Source: Streptosporangiaceae bacterium (lineage in GTDB: Bacteria; Actinomycetota; Actinomycetes; Streptosporangiales; Streptosporangiaceae). From it: a stretch of DNA of 54,583 nucleotides. A program made the translations under genes and the position numbers. This document shows, one piece after another, positions 8,435-14,358 of the stretch (position 1 is the first letter of the stretch; each line of letters begins with the position of its first letter). The DNA lies in NCBI GenBank assembly GCA_019239975.1, contig JAFAZE010000012.1, forward strand, positions 1 to 54,583, written 5' to 3'. Below the pieces are notes generated by a model. That model had not been told where the DNA came from and did no database searches. It worked only from the letters and a program-made list of their open reading frames with translations.

Positions 8435-9343
8435 TCATCTGGGTAAACGTGACGGAATCAGGGGCTGACCATGCGCAGTCGGGCGCCCCAACCCGCTTTT
8501 GCCGTCGGGGCGGCGGGTCGCTAACGTGAGGACAGCGGACCCGGGGGTCCAAGTAGAGAACGTGTCAGCCCGGGGAAGGCGGACACGGTACCAACGGCCC
8601 CCCGGGTCCCAGAGTTCCTGGACCGGTAACGCCTTGCCCGTTTTGCCGTCGGCTGCCTGCCCGCCCTTGCCGTCGCCGGGCGCCTGCCCCGTCTTGCCGT
8701 CGCCGGGCGTCTGTCCGGTCTTGCCGCTGGCCGCCGCCTCCCCAGCGCCCGCGCCGGCACGCATCGTTCCCTCGATCACGGCCTCGGCGACCTTGCGCAT
8801 CGTCATCCGGCGGTCCATGGAGGTCTTCTGGATCCAGCGGAACGCCTGTGGCTCGGTGAGCCCGTGCTCGGACTGCAGCAGGCCCTTGGCGCGGTCGAGC
8901 AGCTTGCGCACCTCCAGCCGGTCACGCAGCGTACCCACCTCGGACTCCAGCGCGCGGATCTCGTTGAACCTGCTGACCGCCATCTCGATCGCCGGCACGA
9001 GGTCGGCCTTGGTGAACGGCTTGACCAGGTACGCCATCGCGCCGGCGTCGCGTGCCCGCTCCACGAGGTCGCGCTGCGAGAACGCGGTCAGTATGACAAC
9101 CGGCGCGATACGCTCCGCCGCGATCCGCTCGGCGGCGGAGATCCCGTCGAGCACCGGCATCTTCACGTCAAGGATCGCGAGGTCAGGCCGGAGGCTGGTT
9201 ACCCGCTCGACGGCTGCCTCGCCGTCGGCCGCCTCGGCCACGACCGAGTAGCCTTCCTCTTCGAGCATCTCCTTGAGGTCCAGGCGGATCAGGGCCTCGT
9301 CCTCGGCGATCACGACGCGCAACACGTTCTGGCTCACGCCCAT
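8435..9343 (-). CDS. pdtaR: ANTAR-domain response regulator (PdtaR type) with a long C-terminal extension
   Basis: This two-component regulator acts by binding RNA and antagonising transcription termination. From the ATG at 9343 (MGVSQNVLRVVIAEDEALIR) the receiver domain covers residues ~8-125, with acidic residues E14/D15, phospho-acceptor D59 (LAILDVKMP) and K108 (YLVKPF). The ANTAR helices follow (~135-195: RKLLDRAKGLLQSEHGLTEP and the 'AFRWIQKTSMDRRMTM' segment). PdtaR of mycobacteria ends near residue 205. Here about 100 residues are added: a GKTGQ(A/T)PGD repeat, then a segment with WDPGGRWYRV and TFSTWTPGSAV that I cannot assign. The frame is open further upstream, but homology begins at 9343. 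It is divergent from tRNA-Leu. The partner kinase is not in the window. Confidence 0.9.
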   Translation of the reverse strand: MGVSQNVLRVVIAEDEALIRLDLKEMLEEEGYSVVAEAADGEAAVERVTSLRPDLAILDVKMPVLDGISAAERIAAERIAPVVILTAFSQRDLVERARDAGAMAYLVKPFTKADLVPAIEMAVSRFNEIRALESEVGTLRDRLEVRKLLDRAKGLLQSEHGLTEPQAFRWIQKTSMDRRMTMRKVAEAVIEGTMRAGAGAGEAAASGKTGQTPGDGKTGQAPGDGKGGQAADGKTGKALPVQELWDPGGRWYRVRLPRADTFSTWTPGSAVLTLATRRPDGKSGLGRPTAHGQPLIPSRLPR

Positions 9344-9399
9344 GAGCCTACAGTCACAGGGTAGATTAGCCCTAGCCGCTCCCCCTGGAGCGGCAGCGA

Positions 9400-9457
9400 G
9401 CCCCGGTAGACCAATCGGCAGAGTCCGCGCTCTGCCATGTGGGCCCGATCCGGGGCA
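9400..9457 (+). other. tRNA-like structure, probably a truncated tRNA relic
   Basis: GCCCCGG (9400-9406) pairs perfectly with CCGGGGC (9450-9456), followed by A, exactly like an acceptor stem with discriminator base. The next bases (TAGACCAATCGGCAGAG) resemble a tRNA D-arm, and CGATCC near the 3' end resembles a T-arm. The total is 58 nt, too short for a complete tRNA, and no normal anticodon arm can be built. A perfect 7-bp hairpin, GGCAGAG/CTCTGCC, sits inside. It lies 19 bases upstream of tRNA-Leu. A regulatory hairpin of the pdtaR leader is the alternative. Confidence 0.35.
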
Positions 9458-9476
9458 TACTGGGGTCCGAACACAA

Positions 9477-9560
9477 GCCGGGATGATGGAACTGGCAGAC
9501 ATTGACGTCTCAAAAGCGTCTGCCCGGAAGGGCGTGCGGGTTCGAATCCCGCTCCCGGCA
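9477..9560 (+). tRNA. tRNA-Leu, anticodon CAA
   Basis: An 84-nt cloverleaf: acceptor GCCGGGA (9477-9483) pairs with TCCCGGC (9553-9559), discriminator A. The anticodon arm is GACGT-CTCAAAA-GCGTC with anticodon CAA. The long variable arm (TGCCCGGAAGGGCG) is as expected for leucine, and the T-arm GCGGG-TTCGAAT-CCCGC is perfect. It decodes UUG. CCA is not encoded. A LAGLIDADG-family gene follows 49 bases downstream on the same strand. Confidence 0.95.
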
Positions 9561-9609
9561 CCTAGTGTGAGACACGCTCAACTGTCAGTGAACCGCGCGA
9601 CAATGGCCC

Positions 9610-10215
9610 ATGTATCCACGCAGCACGGTAGATCTTGCTCTGCTCTTGTCGGACCTTGACGTTCTTGACCGAGAGAACGCCGAGATCTGCGGCGTGAAAA
9701 TGGCTGCCATCCGGCACTGGCGGAATGGCAGGCGTCGCAGTACCACCGCAATGTCCCGGCGGCCCGAAGCTCAGTGCCCCCGTTGCCACGGAAGGTCATT
9801 GAACGAGAAAGCTTATGCATACCTGCTGGGGCTCTACCTGGGCGACGGTCACATAACCCGCGGACGGAGGGGAGTCTACGCCCTGAGCCTCACATGCTGC
9901 GATAGCTGGCCAGGTCTCATGGCCGCAGCCGAGCATGCGATGTCCTCGGTGATGCCCGCGTTCGCCCGCGGCTTGTTTCACTCCGACGGTGCCCGCTGTG
10001 TGAATCGGGTCCGGAGCCAGCTCAATGATGGCGTCCACTGGTACGAGTATCCCCGCTATTTCTTCTCCAACGAATCAAAAGACATTCTCAGCTTGTGCGG
10101 CAAGACGCTGGATCACCTCGGCGTCGCCTGGCGGTACTCGCGACCCAACATGATCTCGGTGGCGCGGCGCGAAGCCGTCGCGCGGCTGGACGAGTTCGTG
10201 GGGCCGAAGTACTAG
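9610..10215 (+). pseudogene. LAGLIDADG-like homing-endonuclease-family gene with an internal in-frame deletion
   Basis: The 201-residue product begins MYPRSTVDLALLLSDLDVLD with a helix-turn-helix-like segment (NAEICGVKMAAIRHWRNG), then a CPRC zinc-knuckle half, LAGLIDADG motif 1 (YLLGLYLGDGHI, ~71-82) and motif 2 (ARGLFHSDG, ~119-127), ending VARLDEFVGPKY. Actinobacterial relatives I remember carry about 45-50 residues between these motifs, including HWPCLFPQHGPGKKH. Here the sequence jumps from SSVMP straight to AFARGLFHSDG (junction near 9955-9963), although the frame stays open. The enzyme is probably inactive. The family is commonly seen near tRNA genes. Without a comparison I cannot exclude a genuine short form. 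Confidence 0.6.
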
Positions 10216-10328
10216 CGAGACCCGAGTACCGGTGGGCCGCATAGCGCGGCTAACAGGTTTGGCGGAAACTTTGGTGCCGTATTCCGTATTCGGCTCTGGC
10301 TGTGTCTGGGTGGTCGCGGCCGGGCTCA

Positions 10329-10469
10329 CGATGGCGGCGGGGCCGCTGGCGCATTTGGCCCCGCCCAGTGGGGCCGCTGGCGCATTTGGCCCCGCCCAGG
10401 GGTCGGCTGCCGGCGGCAGGGATGTTACCTGTGGGCTTGGAGGGTGGATAGCGATCGATGAGGTTAGTT
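10329..10469 (+). repeat. 141-bp dispersed repeat, copy 1
   Basis: This segment aligns without gaps to 41576-41716, with 10 mismatches in 141 (93% identity). Its left half is a 31-bp unit (GGGGCCGCTGGCGCATTTGG...) in tandem twice, each able to fold with GGGGCC/GGCCCC ends. The right half contains TTACCTGTGGGC and ATAGCGATCGATGAGGTTAG. Weaker similarity continues about 75 bases to a shared TGGAAGTTAAGG (10544-10555). No open frame is conserved. It fills most of the 383-bp gap 10216-10598. Confidence 0.85.
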
Positions 10470-10568
10470 CTCATTCTGAGACCAAGCCAGAACCCTGTAT
10501 TCGGCCTCTAGTTTCCACGACACGCTGATGGGGAACGGGGTTTTGGAAGTTAAGGTGCCGCATGCGAC

Positions 10569-10589
10569 CCTACGATTCCGGGATCATGG
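10569..10589 (+). repeat. 21-bp dispersed motif, copy B
   Basis: Matches 142-162 at 20 of 21 positions. It lies 66 bases beyond the end of the FHA gene remnant and just after the 141-bp repeat element. It may mark the border of a mobile or deleted segment. Confidence 0.5.
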
Positions 10590-10654
10590 GACCGGCGGCT
10601 ATGTGGCGCTGGGCGCGAGCGGCGGGGAGGACGCCGGGGTGCCGGTGACGGCGA

Positions 10655-10744
10655 TCAGGAGTGCTCGATGGTGATGACCGTCCATGCGCCGAGGTTGATC
10701 CGGTCGCCGTCGCGAAGCCGCACCTGCTCGCCCTCTAACTCGAA
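10655..10744 (-). pseudogene. C-terminal remnant of an FHA-domain protein
   Basis: In one frame the sequence reads FELEGEQVRLRDGDRINLGA and then WTVITIEHS, followed by a stop at 10655. The ending 'GDRINLGAWTVITI' is the final strand of the FHA (phosphothreonine-binding) proteins that follow the VWA gene in this actinobacterial kinase operon. Everything upstream (zinc ribbons and most of the FHA fold) is missing, and the fragment is joined directly to the VWA gene's last codons. It cannot be functional. It marks one end of a large deletion. Confidence 0.7.
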
Positions 10745-12033
10745 CCGTCTTGGTTGACCTGGTATCAAGCGCCATCTCGTCCGCGTCATCAACCGTCTTC
10801 TTCAGCCGAACGGTGCCGGTTTTCTCGTCAACGACATCCACCACCTTTGCGAGGAGCCGGGCCGTGTCCTCGTTGCCGGACCCGTGAGCCAGCGCGGCCG
10901 CCTTGCCGAGCTTGGCCGTCGCGGTCTCCTCGTCGCCCTGCTTACGTGCCTCGAGCCCGTCCTGGATCGCCTCGGCGAGCTCGGCCTGGCCGGTGTAGTG
11001 CGCGATTCGCTGATTGATTTTCGTGGACAGCGCCTCGTCGTCGGTCCAGATCGCCCGGACGAGCCCCTGTCCCAGCACCTGCGGGCCGGACGGTGAGTTC
11101 ATGACGAGGCTCACCCGCGCGGCGAGCATCTCCTGGCCGACCCCGCCGGGTTCACCCGGACGCCCACGTGGTAGTCGCGGCTCTCGCCGGGCGCCCACGC
11201 ACCCGTCGGGTAGTCGCCGGCCTGCGGGCTCGACTGCGTCCGCCGGCCGGTCAGGTCGTCAACGGCCGGCGCCACCTGCTTGACGAACCTGAGCTCCGCC
11301 TGCTGCGGCGTCCACACCCGCAGCGCGACGTCGGCGATCTGCTTGCTCATCGCGTTGCGCGTCATCGCCTCGAAGTCGGCGGCGAGCCCCGTGGGGCCCG
11401 GAACGATGTCCACGGTGCCGAGCAGCGCGGTCGAGATCCTGCGCAGTTCGCTGACCTGCCAGTCGGTGCCGACGCCCCGGCAGCCGCAGCTGAACACGCC
11501 CTCGCACAGGCCGATGGCCATTTCGAGCTGCTCGGGCGTTTCGTGCTGGTTCTTGCCGTCGGTGAGCAGGATGGCGTGCCGTAGCTTCGCCGGGTAGGAC
11601 TCGAAGATCCGGTATGCCAGGCGCAGCCACTGGCCTATCGCCGTTCCGCCCCCGGCCTGCAGCCGGGCCACCGCCACAGCCTGGCCTCGCCCCTGGTCCG
11701 CGCGTCAGCGACCGCCATGGAGCCGTCCGGGGGGGTAGACCGGCCTGGCGACGTTCGTGCCGGCGATAAGCGCGAACAGCACGCCGTCGCGGAGCACCCC
11801 CACGGCCGCCGCGGCCGCCGCGCGGCCCTCCCGGATCTTGGTGCGCGGAGACTCATCGAGCCGGAGCAGTCCATGATGATGACCTCCGCGCTCCCCGCCG
11901 CGGCGTCGGCGGCCTGCGTCTCGGCGCCGGCCGTTCCGGAGGACGTCACCGTGACCATGGCGCTGACGTCACGGCCGCCCTCGGGAAAACACTGGTTCTG
12001 GTCGACTTCCACGGTGAAGCCGAGGTCGCTCAT
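10737..12033 (-). pseudogene. VWA-domain protein gene broken by four frame breaks
   Basis: Piecing frames together gives a full-length VWA protein of the PknG operon. It opens MSDLGFTVEVDQNQCFPEGG, has the MIDAS motif (MDCSGSMS, with D-x-S-x-S), then KIREGRAAAAAAVGVLRDGV, AVARLQAGGGTAIGQWLRL, LLTDGKNQHETPE, GVGTDWQVSELRRIS, DLTGRRTQSSPQAGDYPTGA, GQGLVRAIWTDDEALSTKIN, and ends STKTVRV. Frame breaks lie near 11850-11853 (one base lost), at a seven-G run 11729-11735 (one gained), near 11676-11681, and at 11141-11144 (one lost in a C/G run). The ATG overlaps the PP2C stop (ATGA). Two breaks are in homopolymers and might be sequencing errors. Four in one gene, beside clear deletions, argue for real decay. 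Confidence 0.8.
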
Positions 12034-13076
12034 GGGTTCTCCTCGGTCGGGCTCTGCGTGCCGGGCCCGGCGGCCCTGGCCGGCGGGAAGGGCGCCAGCA
12101 CGACGGTGATGTTGTCCGTGCCGCCGGCGTCGAGCGCGAACTTGACCAGCGCTCCGGCGGCGGCGAGCGGGTCGGTCAGCGCGGCGGGGAGGGCGAGTTC
12201 CGCCAGGCCGGCCGCCTCGGGCCGGTAGTTCCACAGGCCGTCGGAGCACACCAGGACCACCCCGGGCCCAGGCGGCCGGAAGCGCTCGACATGCGGCCGC
12301 GGTTCGGGCAGGTCGGCGCCGAGCCAGCGGGTGATCACGTGGGCCTGCGGGGAAGCCATCGCGTCGGCCTCGCTCGCGAGGCCGGACGCGACCATCTCCT
12401 CGGCGACCGAGTCGTCGCTGGTGAGGCGCCTGGCTTTGGGGCCGTCTGGAGTTCCGGAGGGCAGCCAGTAGACGCGGCTGTCGCCGAGCCAGCACACCGT
12501 CACCGCGTCACCGCTCACGATCGCTGACACATACGTGGCGGACGGCGCCCCCTCGGGCCTGTCCGGCTCCGCCAGGTCCGCCAGGGCGCGGGAGGCCGAG
12601 CGCACCGCCTCCCGGGACGCCGCGGCCGGGTCCTCCCCGGCGCGCAGCGAGGCGAGCAGGGCGCGCACCGCGGTCCGCGCCGCCATCAGCGACGCCTCGT
12701 CCGGCCGGGGGGCGGAGGAGACGCCGTCGCACACCACGGCGACCGCGACCGGGCCGCCGGGCATCTGCGCCGACGCCAGCGCCATCGCGTCCTCGTTGCG
12801 CTGGTGCCGCAGGCCGCGGTCGGTGACACCGGCGAGCAGCCCCGCGTCGAGCTCGATGTGGTCCCGGCCGGACGGCACCTTACGGCCGCAGGACTCGCAG
12901 TAGCCCTCGGGGCTGACCGTGCCCGGCGGACCGTCGGGATCCGCCGAGCACACCGGGCACTCCGGTACGTACCCGGGCGCCGCCGCGCTGACCGCGGGCG
13001 GGCTGAGCTCCGCCCCGCAGGCCTCGCAGAAACCGTCTTCGGCGGCGACCGGCTGGCCGCAGGACGGGCACGTCAT
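12030..13076 (-). CDS. PP2C-family serine/threonine phosphatase with N-terminal zinc ribbons
   Basis: A Mg/Mn-dependent phosphoprotein phosphatase, expected to reverse phosphorylation by the PknG-like kinase. From the ATG at 13076 it starts MTCPSCGQPVAAEDGFCEAC, a zinc ribbon, with a second CxxC pair set (CPVCSADP, CESCGRKV) before residue 75. PP2C motifs follow in order: RHQRNEDAMAL, VVCDGVSSA, CWLGDSRVYWLPSG, VCSDGLWNY and DNITVVLAP, so all metal-binding Asp residues are present. Length is 348 residues, complete. It overlaps the kinase remnant upstream and the VWA gene downstream by ATGA. It is the one core gene of this operon that looks intact, so it is now an orphan phosphatase or an early stage of loss. 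Confidence 0.88.
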   Translation of the reverse strand: MTCPSCGQPVAAEDGFCEACGAELSPPAVSAAAPGYVPECPVCSADPDGPPGTVSPEGYCESCGRKVPSGRDHIELDAGLLAGVTDRGLRHQRNEDAMALASAQMPGGPVAVAVVCDGVSSAPRPDEASLMAARTAVRALLASLRAGEDPAAASREAVRSASRALADLAEPDRPEGAPSATYVSAIVSGDAVTVCWLGDSRVYWLPSGTPDGPKARRLTSDDSVAEEMVASGLASEADAMASPQAHVITRWLGADLPEPRPHVERFRPPGPGVVLVCSDGLWNYRPEAAGLAELALPAALTDPLAAAGALVKFALDAGGTDNITVVLAPFPPARAAGPGTQSPTEENP

Positions 13077-13267
13077 ACCCAGGTCCTCGGGCGAACCGCG
13101 TTGGCCATGTCGACCAGCTCGACCCGCCGCCTGGCGTCGGGCGTCAGCCGGGCCAGCGCCCGGTAGCTCCGCGAACTGCGGCTGCCGCGGGTACCCCGGC
13201 TCCCCGTGCGGTAGCCATCCTCGATCGTGCCGCCGCAGCCCGGCTGCGTGCACGGTGCCGCCGTCAT
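13073..13267 (-). pseudogene. PknG-like serine/threonine kinase gene reduced to its two ends
   Basis: A 64-residue frame starts MTAAPCTQPGCGGTIEDGY, the N-terminal rubredoxin-like start of actinobacterial PknG-type kinases, with the SR(G/S)-rich linker. It then passes in frame to SYRALARLTPDARRRVELVD and MANAVRPRTWV, the C-terminal TPR end of the same proteins. The kinase domain and most of the TPR region (normally over 700 residues) are missing, so there is no catalytic function. Overlaps with both neighbours (ATGA) are preserved. The assignment of both ends comes from remembered family sequences. An intact copy elsewhere in the genome is possible. Confidence 0.75.
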
Positions 13268-13311
13268 CGCTCCGCCTCCCGCGGCTCGGGAAACCCGGCC
13301 GGCTCGCTCAT
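13264..13311 (-). CDS. 15-codon frame, probably a remnant of the ABC solute-binding gene or a coupling peptide
   Basis: ATG at 13311 overlaps the stop of the coiled-coil gene (ATGA), and its own stop overlaps the kinase-remnant ATG. The product is MSEPAGFPEPREAER. In relatives a glutamate-binding lipoprotein gene commonly lies at this place. No lipobox or binding domain remains. Another short frame, starting MSEPEG, links hisB and hisH (31366-31464). Confidence 0.35.
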   Translation of the reverse strand: MSEPAGFPEPREAER

Positions 13312-14075
13312 CGCCGTTGTCCTCTCATCGCGAGGATCGCCTGCTGGTAGCCGGTCACCGCTTCGGACGCCGCCTCCAGGTCGCAGGGCGCGCTCCACAG
13401 CAGTTCCCGTGCACGGTCGTAACGGGCGGCGAGAGCCGGGTCTTCGGCCGCCCCGAGGCGCGCCGCCTTGGCCTTGTACGCGTCCAGCAGGCCGCGCAGC
13501 TCGTCGCGCCGGGCCAGCAGGGCAACCACCGCCCGTTCGGTATCCATATACGTCGAACGCGCGGTCGCGAGCTCGCGATCGAGCCGGTCCAGCTCCGGCG
13601 ACAGCCGCGTCCACCGGCCCGCGGCGGCGGGCGCTTCCAGCCCGGCCAGCGGCGGGTCCGCGATGTCGGGCGGGAGCTGCGGCAGCGCCGGCGCGGCGAT
13701 CCTCGCCGCGGCCCGCTGCCAGGCGGCCGCGGCGTCCGAGCGGGCGGCGCGGGCGGCCGCCGCGGCGGCGGCCAGGCCGGAGATGCGCCGCATGGCGCCG
13801 TCCCGGAGCCGGGCAAGCTCGCTGATCCTCGACCCGGGGGTGGTGACCTGTTCCCGCAGCCGGCCGGCGGCGGCCGAGTACGCCGTGTAGATCTCCCGCA
13901 GGCCGGCCAGGGCGGCGGCGGCCGTATCCCAGCGCTGTTTCGTCTCGCCGGACAGCGACGCCCCGGCCAGCAGCCGCTTGCCGAAGCTGCCCTCGAGGTC
14001 CAGCAGGTTCGCCTGGATCGCGGCACGCTCGCCGGTGGCCGCCTCGACCGCCGCGGCGGCCTGCTCCCTGGTCAT
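13308..14075 (-). CDS. Coiled-coil protein of the PknG/PP2C operon, function unknown
   Basis: The 255-residue product starts MTREQAAAAVEAATGERAAI and is almost wholly helical: long Ala/Arg/Glu/Leu-rich stretches with heptad-like spacing (for example REQVTTPGSRISELARLRDG and LDRLDRELATARSTYMDTER). There is no signal peptide, no membrane segment and no catalytic motif. Genes of this type, annotated as hypothetical, commonly sit between a membrane protein and the solute-binding/kinase genes in this operon. It may be a scaffold or sensor component (inference). The ATG at 14075 was chosen because it lies just past the upstream remnant's stop (14086). The gene looks intact although its neighbours are broken. 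Confidence 0.65.
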   Translation of the reverse strand: MTREQAAAAVEAATGERAAIQANLLDLEGSFGKRLLAGASLSGETKQRWDTAAAALAGLREIYTAYSAAAGRLREQVTTPGSRISELARLRDGAMRRISGLAAAAAAARAARSDAAAAWQRAAARIAAPALPQLPPDIADPPLAGLEAPAAAGRWTRLSPELDRLDRELATARSTYMDTERAVVALLARRDELRGLLDAYKAKAARLGAAEDPALAARYDRARELLWSAPCDLEAASEAVTGYQQAILAMRGQRR

Positions 14076-14085
14076 CACGCGGCGC

Positions 14086-14250
14086 TCACCGGTACTCCGC
14101 CAGTCGCCGGGACAGCCCCCAGGCACTGCCCGCGGCCATCACCACGGCCGCCGCGATGACCCCCGCCTGCAGGCCGGTGAACGCGCCGCGGTCCGCGCTC
14201 GCCGAGGAGGCGAAGACGGCCGTTCGCGCGCTGAGCACGTGGCGGGTCAC
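14086..14250 (-). pseudogene. C-terminal remnant of the operon's membrane protein
   Basis: The reading frame ends VFASSASADRGAFTGLQAGV, IAAAVVMAAGSAWGLSRRLA and EYR-stop: the last membrane helix and the characteristic RRLAEYR end of the membrane protein that heads this kinase operon in actinomycetes. The rest (normally around 400 residues with an extracytoplasmic sensor-like domain) is missing. An in-frame stop lies just upstream, near 14260. With the FHA and kinase remnants this shows deletions at several points along the operon. Confidence 0.6.
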
Positions 14251-14358
14251 CGGTAGCCGCCGCGCTCACTGCCGACCCGCCATGCCCGCTCCCGTCGCCG
14301 AACCGACGCGCCGCTCCCCCGTCGCCAGGCCAAGCGTATGACGTCCGGCGGCGCGGGG

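Noticed and set aside
13227..14159. A 310-codon plus-strand frame opposite the coiled-coil gene
   Set aside because: Its product is Arg/Gly/Pro-rich without motifs. The minus-strand gene shows heptad structure and operon overlaps.
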